DNA of 64,000 nucleotides from Pseudomonas sp. PDM05 (GCF_014851685.1 NZ_JACVAC010000004.1:310001-374000), one strand, 5' to 3'; shown: positions 53,455 to 63,203, counted from the stretch's first letter. Made by a program: numbers and translations. Notes: a model not told the origin generated them from the letters alone.

Positions 53455-56400
53455 TTATTCGGCCTGTTGCTCCTGTTTCGGCTCGCGGATCTTGTACCAG
53501 GCCACATACAGCGCCGGCAGGAACAACAGGGTCAACAACGTGGCAATGATGATTCCGCCAATCATCGCGTAGGCCATCGGCCCCCAGAACACTTCGCGGG
53601 CGATGGGGATCATGCCCAGGCTCGCCGCCGCCGCCGTCAGCAGGATCGGTCGACGCCGATGTTCGGTGGCCTCCACCACCGCATCCCACGGGGTAAAACC
53701 CGCCTGCTCATATTCATCGATCTGCGTCACCAGGATCACCGAGTTGCGGATGATGATGCCGATCAGCGCGAGGATGCCGAGGATCGCCACAAACCCCATC
53801 GGCGTGCCCGTGGGGATCAGCGCCAACACCACGCCGATCAGCCCCAGTGGCGCGACGCTCGCCACCAGGAACATCTTCTGCACGCTGTGCAACTGGATCA
53901 TCAGGAACGTCGCCATCAGGAACAACATCAACGGCACCACGCTGGCAATCGGGCCTTGGGCCTTGCCGCTTTCTTCCACGGTGCCGCCGGTGGCGACCTT
54001 GTAGCCCACCGGCAAACCGGCGCTGAATTTTTCGATGGTCGGCGCCAGCTGTTTGACCAAGTCGGTGGGCTGCATCTCATCGCGCACCGAGGCCTTGATG
54101 GTGATGGTCGGCTTACGGTCGCGGCGCCACACCAGCGGTTGCTCCAGCTCATAGCGCACGGTGGCGAACGCCAAAAGCGGGATCGAGGTGCCGTTGGGCG
54201 TGACGATCTGCAGGTTCTGCAAGGTTTCCGGCGTACCGCGTTCGGCGTCTTCGGCGCGGCCGACCACATTGATCAGGTAGATGTCGTCGTGCACCTGGGT
54301 CACGGATGCGCCACTGACCACGCTGTTCATCAGTTGCGCGACGTCTTCCGAAGAAAACCCCAACTGCCGCGCCTTGTCCTGGGCGATGTCCACCCGCAGC
54401 ACTTTGCCCGGCTCGTTCCAGTCGTAAATGATCTCACCCAGGTGCGTATTTTTGTCCAGTAAGGTCGCCAGTTCGATCGCATGTTTACGTACCTGGTCGG
54501 TGTCTTTGCCCGACACCCGATACTGAATCGGCCGCCCCACCGGCGGGCCCATTTCCAGCGGCTGCACAAAGCTGCCGATACCGACGAAGTCGTCGCGCAG
54601 GCGCTTTTGCAGACGCGCGATCAGGGCGCCGCGCTCTTCCAGGCCTTTGCTCACGATCACCAACTGCGCGTAGTAGGGGTTCTCCAGTTGCTGGTCCAGC
54701 GGCAGGTAGAAACGGATCGCGCCCTGGCCGATATAGGTGCTCCAGCGAGCAATGTCCGGGTCGTCCTTGATGATCGCCTCAAGACGGTCCACGGCGCGGC
54801 GCGTCTCATTGATCGAGGCGTTTTGCGGCAGGTTGAGGTCAACCAGGATCTCCGGGCGGTCCGACGACGGAAAGAACTGGTTCTGCACAAATTGCATGGA
54901 AAACACCGACGCCACGAACAACGCCACGGTGATGCCGATAGCCCACCAGCGGTTGCGCATGGCCCACAGCATGCCGCCGTTGAACGCGCGGCCAATCCGC
55001 CCCGGCTCGGCATCGTGGGGTTTCACTTTGGCGCTGAGGATATGCACGCCAATCACCGGCGCAAACAGCACCGCCACCACCCAGGACACCAGCATCGCCA
55101 CGGCAATCACCGCGAACAGGGTGAAGGTGTACTCGCCCGCCGAGCTGGCGTTGAGGCCGATCGGCACGAAACCGGCGACCGTCACCAAGGTGCCGGTGAG
55201 CATCGGAAACGCCGTCGACGTGTAGGCGTAAGTCGCCGCCTGTTCCTTGGTTTCGCCTTTTTCCAGGCGCGTGATCATCATCTCCACGGTGATCATCGCG
55301 TCGTCCACCAACAGCCCGAGGGCGATGATCAACGCGCCCAACGACACACGCTGCATGGTGATGCCGCTGTATTCCATGAACACGAACACCAGCGCCAACA
55401 CCAACGGAATCGAGCACGCCACCACCAGCCCGGCGCGCAGGCCGAGGCTGATAAAACTCACCACCAGCACGATGATCACCGCTTCGAACAACGCGCTGGT
55501 GAAGCCGCCGACAGCCTCCTCCACCACTTCGGCCTGGTCAGACACCTTGTGCACGCCGACGCCCACCGGCAGGTCGGCGGTCAGCTCATCCATGCGCCCG
55601 TGCAGGGCCGCGCCGAACGCCTGGATATTGCCGCCCTTCTGCATGGCGATGGCCAGGCCGATTGCCGGTTGGCCGTTGAACCGGAACAGCGGCCGCGCCG
55701 GGTCGACGTAGCCACGGCTGATCTCGGCGATGTCCGCCAGCCGGTAAAAACGATCGTTGAGCCGCAGATTGACGTCGGCCAGGTCCTTCTCCGAGGCGAA
55801 CTGCCCCGAAGTGCGCACGGAAATCCGCTCCGGCCCGGCCTCGATCACCCCGGCCGGAGTCACGGCGTTCTGCGATTGCAGGCTCTGCACCACCTGGCGC
55901 TGATCGATGCCCAGTGCGGCGAGTTTGCGCGTGGAGAAGTTCAGGTAAATCACTTCATCCTGCTGGCCGATCATCTCGACCTTGCCCAACCCCGGCACCG
56001 AACGGATCTCGGCGCGCACCTGCTCGACGTAGTCGCGCAACTGGCGCATCGACAGGCCGTCGCCGGTAAACGCGTAGACCGAGCCAAACACATCACCGAA
56101 CTCGTCGTTGAACGACGGCCCCTGCAAACCCTGGGGAAAGGTGCCGCGAATGTCGTCGATCTTCTTGCGCACCTGGTACCAGATTTCCGGGATGGCCTTG
56201 GCGCTGGTGGTGTCCTTCAAGAAGACGAACACCGTGGACTCGCCCGGCCGCGTGTAGCTTTTCACGTAATCGAGGGAGTCGAGTTCCTCGAGTTTTTTCT
56301 CGATGCGGTCGGTGACCTGCTTGAGGGTTTCTTCCTGGGTCGCGCCCGGCCAGCGGGTCTGGATCACCATGGTCTTGATGGTGAAGGAAGGGTCTTCCTC

Positions 56401-56514
56401 GCGGCCCAGGTTCATGTAGGAGAACACGCCCATTAGCAGCGCGACGAACATCAGGTACCAGACGAAGGACTGATGCTTGAGCGCCCAGTCGGATAAGTTG
56501 AAGCTGCCTTTCAT
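53455..56514 (-). CDS. triC: RND efflux pump, inner-membrane subunit (TriC-like)
   Basis: The 1019-residue proton-driven exporter has twelve helices and two large periplasmic loops. Blocks such as GREEDPSFTIKTMVIQTRWPGATQEETLKQV and, in the membrane part, LGLLVDDAMITVEMM (proton-relay acids) are clear, and a second pseudo-repeat follows (NSVILVTQIDEYEQAG). Two upstream genes encode lipoprotein adaptors, the arrangement of P. aeruginosa TriABC, whose known substrate is triclosan and which uses OpmH as outer channel. ATG 56514 overlaps the triB stop. No outer-membrane gene is adjacent, as in that system. Confidence 0.9.
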   Translation of the reverse strand: MKGSFNLSDWALKHQSFVWYLMFVALLMGVFSYMNLGREEDPSFTIKTMVIQTRWPGATQEETLKQVTDRIEKKLEELDSLDYVKSYTRPGESTVFVFLKDTTSAKAIPEIWYQVRKKIDDIRGTFPQGLQGPSFNDEFGDVFGSVYAFTGDGLSMRQLRDYVEQVRAEIRSVPGLGKVEMIGQQDEVIYLNFSTRKLAALGIDQRQVVQSLQSQNAVTPAGVIEAGPERISVRTSGQFASEKDLADVNLRLNDRFYRLADIAEISRGYVDPARPLFRFNGQPAIGLAIAMQKGGNIQAFGAALHGRMDELTADLPVGVGVHKVSDQAEVVEEAVGGFTSALFEAVIIVLVVSFISLGLRAGLVVACSIPLVLALVFVFMEYSGITMQRVSLGALIIALGLLVDDAMITVEMMITRLEKGETKEQAATYAYTSTAFPMLTGTLVTVAGFVPIGLNASSAGEYTFTLFAVIAVAMLVSWVVAVLFAPVIGVHILSAKVKPHDAEPGRIGRAFNGGMLWAMRNRWWAIGITVALFVASVFSMQFVQNQFFPSSDRPEILVDLNLPQNASINETRRAVDRLEAIIKDDPDIARWSTYIGQGAIRFYLPLDQQLENPYYAQLVIVSKGLEERGALIARLQKRLRDDFVGIGSFVQPLEMGPPVGRPIQYRVSGKDTDQVRKHAIELATLLDKNTHLGEIIYDWNEPGKVLRVDIAQDKARQLGFSSEDVAQLMNSVVSGASVTQVHDDIYLINVVGRAEDAERGTPETLQNLQIVTPNGTSIPLLAFATVRYELEQPLVWRRDRKPTITIKASVRDEMQPTDLVKQLAPTIEKFSAGLPVGYKVATGGTVEESGKAQGPIASVVPLMLFLMATFLMIQLHSVQKMFLVASVAPLGLIGVVLALIPTGTPMGFVAILGILALIGIIIRNSVILVTQIDEYEQAGFTPWDAVVEATEHRRRPILLTAAAASLGMIPIAREVFWGPMAYAMIGGIIIATLLTLLFLPALYVAWYKIREPKQEQQAE

Positions 56515-57581
56515 CGCGGGCTGTCCTCGTCGATTTTGACTTTCTGCCCGGGTTTCAGGCTGTTCACGCCGGCGGTGACGATACGTTCACCGGGCTGTAC
56601 GCCGCCGTTGAGCACGGCGCTGCTGGCGTCACGGCTGATGACGCTGACCTCACGCGGCTGCACGGTCTGGTTCTGGGTGTCGAGCAGCCAGATGCGGCTC
56701 TTGCCGTCGACTTGCTGCAAGGCGCTCAGGGGCAGTTCGATACGCGGCGCGATGGCGCTGCTCAAGGTCACGCTGATCGCTGTGCCGAGGCGGAACGCGG
56801 GCGGCGTCTCGGCCAGGCTCAGGCGCGCGCGACGGGTGCGGGTGGCGCTTTGGGCCTGGGGTTCGATCTCGCGCACGATGGCAGTGGTGTTGACGCTCGG
56901 GTCCAGTTGCCCGGCAACCAGGAACACCACGTCATGGGGCAGCCGCTCGGCGAGGCCTGCGGGCAGGTCGATCACCGCTTCCTTGATGTCCGGGCGCGCC
57001 AGGGTCACCACTTGCTGGCCAGCACTGACCACCTGGCCGGCCTCGGCGCTCCAGGCGGTGACGATGCCACCGTGGTCGGTGCGCAACTCGGCGTAGTTGA
57101 GCTGGTCCTTGGCCTGGTTGACGGCGGCCTGGGCTTGATCGAGGGAGGCCTGGGTGGTTTTCAGGTCGGTCTGGGCGATGTCCAGCTGGGCCTGGGCGCC
57201 GACGCCACGGTTGAACAGTTCCTGCTGGCGCCGTGCGTTGGCCTGGGCGTTGATGTATTGCGCCTGCACGCGCGCCAGGTCGCCTTGGGCGGCGCGCAGT
57301 TGGTTTTGCTGGTCGGTGGGGTCGAGGACGGCGAGCAAGGCGCCCTTCTCCACCTCTGCGCCGACATCCACGGCACGCCGGGCAATACGGCCGGGCACGC
57401 GGAACCCCAGGTTGCTTTCATAGCGGGCCTGGATGGTGCCGGCGAAGCGGCCGAGGGTTTCCTGGTCTTCGGCTTTCACTTCCATGGACAGCACCGGGCG
57501 CACGGGCTCGGGCGCAGGTTCCTGCTTGGAGCACGCCGCCAGCAACAGGCTGGCGGCGAGTATGGCCGTCAGGTGCTTCAT
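56511..57581 (-). CDS. triB: RND efflux periplasmic adaptor lipoprotein (TriB-like)
   Basis: The 356-residue adaptor begins with a lipoprotein signal (MKHLTAILAASLLLAACSK, Cys at about 17) and is held in the inner membrane facing the periplasm. The usual order is seen: barrel-sandwich half (GFRVPGRIARRAVDVGAEVEKGALLAVLDP), a long helical hairpin (about 85-150, coiled coil), the second lipoyl half and beta-barrel (RIELPLSALQQVDGKSRIWLLD). ATG 57581 overlaps the triA stop (ATGA). Two adaptors per pump, both needed, is the special feature of TriABC. Confidence 0.87.
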   Translation of the reverse strand: MKHLTAILAASLLLAACSKQEPAPEPVRPVLSMEVKAEDQETLGRFAGTIQARYESNLGFRVPGRIARRAVDVGAEVEKGALLAVLDPTDQQNQLRAAQGDLARVQAQYINAQANARRQQELFNRGVGAQAQLDIAQTDLKTTQASLDQAQAAVNQAKDQLNYAELRTDHGGIVTAWSAEAGQVVSAGQQVVTLARPDIKEAVIDLPAGLAERLPHDVVFLVAGQLDPSVNTTAIVREIEPQAQSATRTRRARLSLAETPPAFRLGTAISVTLSSAIAPRIELPLSALQQVDGKSRIWLLDTQNQTVQPREVSVISRDASSAVLNGGVQPGERIVTAGVNSLKPGQKVKIDEDSPR

Positions 57582-58660
57582 GGCTGGGCTCCTTGCTGGG
57601 CGATCTCGACGAGCATGCCGGGGTGCAGCAGTTGCCCACCGGCCACCACGACTTTTTCGCCGCCCTTGAGGCCGTCGCCGATGATGACTTTGCCGGTGAG
57701 ATACCGCGCCACGCTGACCTTGTGCAACTGCGCCTTGCCGTCGCCGTCGACCAACCAAACAGCCGGTTCGTTGAGGTCTTTGGTCAGGGCTGACCAGGGC
57801 AACTCGATGCTGGGCCTGGCCGGGCCACTGGCGGTGGCGCTGACCACCGAGCCGAGTTGCATGCCCTTGGGCAGCGCCTCCAGGGCAATCTTCACCTGAA
57901 CGGTGCCGGTGTTGGCGGCCACGGCCGGGGTGACTTCGCGGACTTTGCCTTGGGCCTTGATGCTGGGGTTTTCCAACAGGCTGACAGTGATCGGCGCATC
58001 CGGCGGCGGCTCCATCAGCAGCGATTCATACACGTTGAACACCGCATCGCGTTCGCCGTCGCGGGCCAGGCTGAAGATCGGCACGGTGGCCTGCACCACT
58101 TGGCCGACTTCGGCCTGACGCGCAGTGATCACGCCCGGCGCCTCAGCGATCAACGCGGTGTAGCCCAGTTGTTCGCGGGCGTTGGCCAATTGGGCTTGCG
58201 CGGCGGCCAGGGCGCTTTGGCTGCTGCGCAGCGCGGCCTGGGCGGCGTCGTATTCGCTGCGGCTGGTGTAGCCCTTGGGCAGCAGCTTTTCCTGGCGCAC
58301 AAAGGCGGCGGCAGTCTGCTTGACACGCGCCTGCTCGGCCACGACCTGGGCCTGGGCGGAATCAACGTTGGTCTGCAAATCCTTGGGATCGAGCTTGGCC
58401 AGCACCTGCTTGGCGCTGACGCGGTCACCCACGTCGACCATGCGCTGGATGATCTTGCCGCCGACGCGGAACGACAGGTCGGTTTGCACACGGGCCTGGA
58501 TGTCGCCGGTGAGGGTGACCGCTGCGGCGAAATCCGCCGGTTGCACGGTTTGGACAAAGACCCGTGAATGCTGTTTGGGCTCGGCCTTTTCCTCACCGCA
58601 ACCGCTTAACAGCGTCAGTAGACCAAGTCCGAAAATACAGGTGCAAATACGACCGCCCAT
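57578..58660 (-). CDS. triA: RND efflux periplasmic adaptor lipoprotein (TriA-like)
   Basis: The 360-residue adaptor begins with a lipoprotein signal (LLTLLSGCGEE, Cys about 21). The lipoyl half-motif SFRVGGKIIQRMVDVGDRVSAKQVLAKLDPKDLQ, a helical hairpin (about 90-160) and the barrel SVVSATASGPARPSIELPWSALTKDLNEPAVWLVDGDGKAQLHK are visible. It is the first gene of the triABC unit; the 121-bp divergent gap to the AAA ATPase gene holds the promoter. No regulator gene is adjacent. Confidence 0.88.
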   Translation of the reverse strand: MGGRICTCIFGLGLLTLLSGCGEEKAEPKQHSRVFVQTVQPADFAAAVTLTGDIQARVQTDLSFRVGGKIIQRMVDVGDRVSAKQVLAKLDPKDLQTNVDSAQAQVVAEQARVKQTAAAFVRQEKLLPKGYTSRSEYDAAQAALRSSQSALAAAQAQLANAREQLGYTALIAEAPGVITARQAEVGQVVQATVPIFSLARDGERDAVFNVYESLLMEPPPDAPITVSLLENPSIKAQGKVREVTPAVAANTGTVQVKIALEALPKGMQLGSVVSATASGPARPSIELPWSALTKDLNEPAVWLVDGDGKAQLHKVSVARYLTGKVIIGDGLKGGEKVVVAGGQLLHPGMLVEIAQQGAQP

Positions 58661-58781
58661 GCAGGCTCCTTTGCGTGATGCGATAAACCAGATGTGTATG
58701 CGACTGTGAGCTTAGTTGAGGGTTCCTAAACTGCATGCAGGCTCCCATACTCCAGCGGTTCCCCCCATTGATTGAAGACCC

Positions 58782-59942
58782 ATGCTCAAGACCCTCGCGG
58801 TGGCCAATTACCGCTCGATCAATAAATTGGTGGTGCCCCTCGCCCGCTTGAACCTGGTGACCGGCCCCAATGGCAGCGGCAAGTCCAACTTGTACCGCGC
58901 CCTGCGCCTGCTGGCAGAAACCGCCCAGGGCGGAGTGATCAATGCGCTGGCCCGTGAGGGCGGGCTGGATTCGACCTTCTGGGCCGGGCCGGAAACCCTC
59001 AGCCGCCGCATGAAAAGCGGCGAGGTGCCGGTTGAGTCCACGGTGCGCCAAGGCGTCAAACGCCTGCGCCTGGGCTTTGCCGGCGAAGATTTCAGCTACG
59101 CCATCTCCCTCGGCCTGCCGGAAAAGACCCTGTCGTTTTTCGCCCTTGATCCGCAAGTGAAGAAAGAATGCATCTGGGCCGGCCCCATCTACCGCCCGGC
59201 CAGCCTGCTGGTGCAGCGTTCCGGGCCGATGGTACGCGCCCGCGACGGTCGCCAATGGGACGTACTGGCCCAGCACACCCCGAACTACCACAGCCTGTTC
59301 GATCAGGTCGGCAGCCTGCGCGGCTCGCCGGAGGTGTTGCTGCTGCGCGAAAACATTCGCGGCTGGCGCTTTTATGATCACTTTCGCAGCGACGCCGACG
59401 CGCCGGTGCGCCAACCGCAACTGGGCACCCGCACGCCGGTGTTGCACCATGACGGGCGCGACCTGGCGGCGGCGTTGCAGACCATTCGCGAGATAGGCGA
59501 CCCAGAGGCGTTGCAGCAGGCGGTCAGCGACGCCTTCCCCGGTGCGCGCCTGAATATCCAACCGTTGCAGGGCGGGCGCTTTGCGATCGAGTTCTATCAG
59601 GAAGGCTTGCTGCGGCCATTGTCGGCGGCGGAGCTGTCGGACGGCACCTTGCGTTACCTGCTGCTGATCGCGGCGCTGCTGACTCCACGGCCGCCAACCA
59701 TGATGGTGCTGAACGAGCCCGAGACCAGCTTGCACCCGGACCTGCTGCCGGCGTTGGCGCGCTTGATTATCCAGGCGTCCGAGCACTGCCAGGTGTGGGT
59801 GGTGTCCCATGCCAGCCGGTTGATTGCGGCGTTGCAGCAGGATGCGGGGTGCAATTCGATTGTGTTGGAGAAGGTGTTGGGGGAGACGCGGATTGTCGGG
59901 CAGGGGATGTTGGATGCGCCGGCTTGGCATTGGCCGGAGTAA
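58782..59942 (+). CDS. AAA-family (ABC/SMC-type) ATPase
   Basis: The 386-residue ATPase is of the AAA_21/DUF2813 kind with an SMC-type head. Walker A is GPNGSGKSNLYRALR (about 29-43); near the end are the signature-like LSAAELSDGTLRYLLLIAALLTP (about 284-306), Walker B PTMMVLNEPETSLHPDLLPAL and the His switch WVVSHASRLIAAL. No coiled-coil arm or TOPRIM domain is present, so it is not an OLD nuclease. Function is unknown; similar stand-alone proteins occur across proteobacteria. ATG 58782 follows GATTGAAGACCC and lacks a strong ribosome site. It is divergent from triABC. Confidence 0.83.
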   Translation: MLKTLAVANYRSINKLVVPLARLNLVTGPNGSGKSNLYRALRLLAETAQGGVINALAREGGLDSTFWAGPETLSRRMKSGEVPVESTVRQGVKRLRLGFAGEDFSYAISLGLPEKTLSFFALDPQVKKECIWAGPIYRPASLLVQRSGPMVRARDGRQWDVLAQHTPNYHSLFDQVGSLRGSPEVLLLRENIRGWRFYDHFRSDADAPVRQPQLGTRTPVLHHDGRDLAAALQTIREIGDPEALQQAVSDAFPGARLNIQPLQGGRFAIEFYQEGLLRPLSAAELSDGTLRYLLLIAALLTPRPPTMMVLNEPETSLHPDLLPALARLIIQASEHCQVWVVSHASRLIAALQQDAGCNSIVLEKVLGETRIVGQGMLDAPAWHWPE

Positions 59943-59960
59943 GTTGTGACTGGGAGGGCC

Positions 59961-60052
59961 TCTTCGCGAGCAAGCCCGCTCCCACATTTGACCGAGTTCT
60001 TCCTTTGGAATGCGGGAAAATGTGGGAGCGGGCTTGCTCGCGAAAGCGGTAG
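59961..60052. repeat. REP pair in tail-to-tail order
   Basis: gcgagcaagcccgctcccac (right-type arm) comes first and gtgggagcgggcttgctcgc second, the reverse of most loci here. It lies between the convergent ATPase and binding-protein genes. Confidence 0.75.
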
Positions 60053-60076
60053 TTCAGTCACCACAAAAGCAAAGGA

Positions 60077-60931
60077 TCAACCCTGCCACTTGCCCCCTTC
60101 AACAATCACGCTCTCAGGCTTGGTGTCATCGCTCAGCTCTTTACGCACATATTGGTCATACAGCTTGAGCAGGAACTTCTCCTCACCCAACTTCGCCAAC
60201 TCGGCATTCACCCAGTCACGCAGCTCAACGTTGCCCTTCTTCACCGCCGGCGCAATCGGCGCTTCATCGCCGAGCTTCTCTTCCAGCACGCGGTAACCCG
60301 GGTTCTGCTTGGCCCAGCTGAACAGCACCAGGTTGTCTTGCGCATAAGCGTCACCACGACCCGCCGACAACGCTTGCAGCGACTCGGAGTTTTTCTCGAA
60401 CTTGAGCAGTTTCCAGTCCGGGTGGTTCTTGGTCAGCCAGATGTCGGCGGTGGTGCCGGTGGTCACGATGGTGGTGCGGGTCGCCAGGTCATCCAGGCTT
60501 TTCACCGCGCTGTCGTTGGGCACCAGGGCCTGTACCGCGACTTTCAGGTTGGGGTTGGTGAAGTCCACCGCTTCCTTGCGCTCCGGCGTCACGGTCATGT
60601 TGGCGAGGATCAGGTCGACCTTGTCGCTTTGCAGGAACGGAATGCGGCTGGCCGGCTCGACCGCGACGAATTCCACCTTGTTTTCATCGCCCAGCAGATC
60701 CTTGGCGAATTGGCGGCCGATGTCGGTATCGAAGCCAACGTAGCGCCCGGCTTCGTTGACGAAGCCGAACGGCGGCTTGTCGGTGAACACGCCGACGATC
60801 AGCTTGTCGCGCGCCTTGATCTTGTCGATGTAGCTCGTGGCAGCGGCGACGGGTTTGGCCGGCTCTTCGGCCTTTTTATCGCAGCCGGCCAGTACGGCGA
60901 CGGCCAACAGTGGCAGCAGTAGTTTTTTCAT
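60077..60931 (-). CDS. Amino-acid ABC transporter binding lipoprotein
   Basis: The 284-residue binding protein has a lipoprotein signal (LLPLLAVAVLAGCDKK, Cys at about 16), so it is tethered rather than free. The amino-acid-binding fold signature is KLIVGVFTDKPPFGFVNEAGRYVGFDTDIGRQFAKDLLG and later NMTVTPERKEAVDFTNP. It is encoded last in the four-gene importer unit. The ligand is a polar or sulfur amino acid by family; glutamine, aspartate or cystine relatives are all possible. Confidence 0.85.
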   Translation of the reverse strand: MKKLLLPLLAVAVLAGCDKKAEEPAKPVAAATSYIDKIKARDKLIVGVFTDKPPFGFVNEAGRYVGFDTDIGRQFAKDLLGDENKVEFVAVEPASRIPFLQSDKVDLILANMTVTPERKEAVDFTNPNLKVAVQALVPNDSAVKSLDDLATRTTIVTTGTTADIWLTKNHPDWKLLKFEKNSESLQALSAGRGDAYAQDNLVLFSWAKQNPGYRVLEEKLGDEAPIAPAVKKGNVELRDWVNAELAKLGEEKFLLKLYDQYVRKELSDDTKPESVIVEGGKWQG

Positions 60932-61704
60932 AGCAGCTCCAGTTCCTTGGTTTTCTTGGGCAGTGTTGAGACAAAGGAGAACTTCTCCAGGAACTGCTGC
61001 GCGCGTGCGGTTTGCGGGTTCGTAAAGAATTCTTCGGGGGTGTTGTGTTCGAGGATGCGCCCGGCCTCCATAAACACCACGCGGTCGGCGACGGCGCGGG
61101 CGAAGGCCATTTCGTGGGTGACGATCAGCAGGGTCATGCCATCGCGGGCCAGGCCCTGGATCACTTCCAACACTTCCTTGACCATTTCCGGGTCGAGGGC
61201 AGCGGTGACTTCGTCAAACAGCATGACTTGCGGGTTCATGCACAACGAACGGACGATGGCGATGCGTTGCTGCTGGCCGCCGGAGAGCTGGCGCGGGAAG
61301 GCGTCGCGCTTGTCGGCCAGGCCGACGCGTTCGAGGAGTTTTTCGGCTTGCTCGCGGGCTTCGCGGGGGTCACGTTTTTGCACTTTCAGCGGGCCGAGCA
61401 GGATGTTGTCGAGCACGCTCATATGCGGGAACAGGTGGTAACTCTGGAACACCATGCCGATGTCCTGGCGCACCTGGCGCCAGTCGGTGCTTGTGTCCAA
61501 CAGCTCGTTGCCGGCAAAACGCAGGCTACCGCTGTGGGCCACTTCCAGCCCGTTCAGGCAGCGCAGCAAGGTGCTTTTGCCGCAGCCGCTGGGGCCGAGG
61601 ATCACCACTACTTCGCCGCTGCGCACACGCAAGTCGATGCCCTTGAGCACCTGCGTTTCGCCGAAGAATTTGTTGAAACCCTGAAACTCGATCAATGCGC
61701 TCAT
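60928..61704 (-). CDS. Amino-acid ABC transporter ATP-binding protein
   Basis: The 258-residue ATPase has Walker A GPSGCGKST (about 33-41), signature [19 protein letters not shown], Walker B VMLFDEVTAALDPEMV and the His switch VTHEMAFARAVADRV. It overlaps the binding-protein gene (ATGA) and the second permease gene (ATGA), so the four genes are one unit. Confidence 0.93.
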   Translation of the reverse strand: MSALIEFQGFNKFFGETQVLKGIDLRVRSGEVVVILGPSGCGKSTLLRCLNGLEVAHSGSLRFAGNELLDTSTDWRQVRQDIGMVFQSYHLFPHMSVLDNILLGPLKVQKRDPREAREQAEKLLERVGLADKRDAFPRQLSGGQQQRIAIVRSLCMNPQVMLFDEVTAALDPEMVKEVLEVIQGLARDGMTLLIVTHEMAFARAVADRVVFMEAGRILEHNTPEEFFTNPQTARAQQFLEKFSFVSTLPKKTKELELL

Positions 61705-62360
61705 GCTTGGGCCCAGCGCCGTTCCAGCACCTTGGAGGCGGCCGACAACGGGTAGCAGATAAAGAAGAAAAACAGGAACAGCACGCCGTAAATCAACACG
61801 GATTCGTAGGTGCGTTCGATGATTTGCTGACCGACCTTGATCACGTCCACCACGCCGATCAGCACCGCCAGGGAGCTGGTCTTGATGATGCGCGTGTAGA
61901 CGTTGATGGTCGGCGGCGTCATGCGCTTGAGCGCCTGGGGCAGCAGCACGTAGCCGTACAGCTGCGGACCGGACAGGCCAATCGACAAGCCCGCCTCTCG
62001 CTGGCCACGGGGCAGCGAATGCAACGCGCCGCGCACCACTTCGCCGACTTCACTGGCCCCCCACAACGACAGCACCAGCACCGCACACCAGAAGCTCGGA
62101 ATGCTCAGGCCGAAGAAAATCGGCAGGCCGAAAAACAGCAGGTACAGCCACACCAGCACCGGGATCGCGCGAAACAGCTCCAGGTACACCCGCAACACCG
62201 CGTTGAGCAGGCGGTTGTTCAAGCTGCGCAACACGCCATACACCACGCCGCCGACGGTGCTGAAGGCGATGCTCAAGAAGGAAATCGACAGGGTTTGCGC
62301 AGCGCCCTTGCCCAGTTGCGGCAACGACACCCACAGCAACTCAAGACCCGAACTGGCCAT
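61701..62360 (-). CDS. Amino-acid ABC transporter permease, second subunit
   Basis: The 219-residue HisM-type permease has about five helices and the coupling loop LPRGQREAGLSIGLSGPQLYGYVLLPQALKRMTPPTINVYTRIIKTSSL. LFRAIPVLVWLYLLFFGLPIFFG is the family signature. ATG 62360 has AAAGGAGG (62367-62374), an unusually strong ribosome site, and overlaps the first permease gene by 20 bp. Confidence 0.9.
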   Translation of the reverse strand: MASSGLELLWVSLPQLGKGAAQTLSISFLSIAFSTVGGVVYGVLRSLNNRLLNAVLRVYLELFRAIPVLVWLYLLFFGLPIFFGLSIPSFWCAVLVLSLWGASEVGEVVRGALHSLPRGQREAGLSIGLSGPQLYGYVLLPQALKRMTPPTINVYTRIIKTSSLAVLIGVVDVIKVGQQIIERTYESVLIYGVLFLFFFFICYPLSAASKVLERRWAQA

Positions 62361-63006
62361 GCTGGAGCCTCCTTTCCAGGCGGCTGAGCAGCAGCGACAG
62401 CGGCAAGAACAGCAACACGCAGATCAGCGTCAGCACGGCGAGCATCTCGTAGGTCTTGTAGTAGAGCGCGATGTAGCTTTTGGTGGTGTAGAGAATCTCC
62501 GGCACCGCCACGGCAGACACCACGGTGGTCTCCTTGAGCAGGAAGATGAAATTGGCGAACAGCGCCGGCAGGCTGAGAATGCCGGCCTGGGGCAGGATCA
62601 CGTGGCGCAGCAGTTGCCAGTCGGACAGGCCGATGGACTTGCCCGACTCGATCTGCGCCAGCGGCACCGCTTCCACCCCGGCGCGCAGTACTTCGGTGAG
62701 GTAGGCGCCGCCGAGGAACGTCATGGTGATGATCGCCGCCCAGAACCCGGAGATATTCAAGCCCAGGGCCGGCAGCGCGAAGTAGACGAAAAACAGTTGG
62801 ATCAGCAGCGGCGTGTTGCGCGCCAGCTCCACGTACAGCGCCACCAGGCGCGACAGGTAGGGCGTGCGAAACACCAGCAGCGCAGCGTTGATCAGCGCCA
62901 CCAGCAGCGAGGTGGCAATGGCGATCAGGCCGACTTGCAGCGTCACCCCGACGGCGTTGAGAAACGCCGGCAGGGTGCTGAGGATAAACGCGAAATCGAA
63001 GGTCAT
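62341..63006 (-). CDS. Amino-acid ABC transporter permease, first subunit
   Basis: The 221-residue HisQ-type permease has about five helices. LARNTPLLIQLFFVYFALPALG is the family signature, and AQIESGKSIGLSDWQLLRHVILPQAGILSLPALFANFIFLLKETTV is the coupling loop. It is the first gene of the four-gene importer. Upstream (63007-63170) is AT-rich and likely carries the promoter, but I cannot pick hexamers. Confidence 0.9.
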   Translation of the reverse strand: MTFDFAFILSTLPAFLNAVGVTLQVGLIAIATSLLVALINAALLVFRTPYLSRLVALYVELARNTPLLIQLFFVYFALPALGLNISGFWAAIITMTFLGGAYLTEVLRAGVEAVPLAQIESGKSIGLSDWQLLRHVILPQAGILSLPALFANFIFLLKETTVVSAVAVPEILYTTKSYIALYYKTYEMLAVLTLICVLLFLPLSLLLSRLERRLQHGQFGS

Positions 63007-63171
63007 CGGAAGTCCAAAACGCCACAGGGGTAATGCGGCGTGCGCGGTTCGAGCCGGCGTGGGTAACGCCGGGTAGCGCAGACTTTAAAGGTATAAAAAA
63101 GAAATTTTAAATACCCAAATAGCATATTCATATCACGCAAAAAGCTAACCCTTGCAAACCTACACAAATCT

Positions 63172-63203
63172 CCTGTGGGAGCTGGCTTGCCTGCTCCCAC
63201 AGG
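63172..63203. repeat. Single REP hairpin
   Basis: cctgtgggagctggcttgcctgctcccacagg forms one stem without a second unit. It lies between the metQ terminator and the importer promoter. Confidence 0.7.

Noticed and set aside
58782..59942. OLD-family nuclease
   Set aside because: The C-terminal TOPRIM domain is missing; the protein ends soon after the Walker B and His-switch region.
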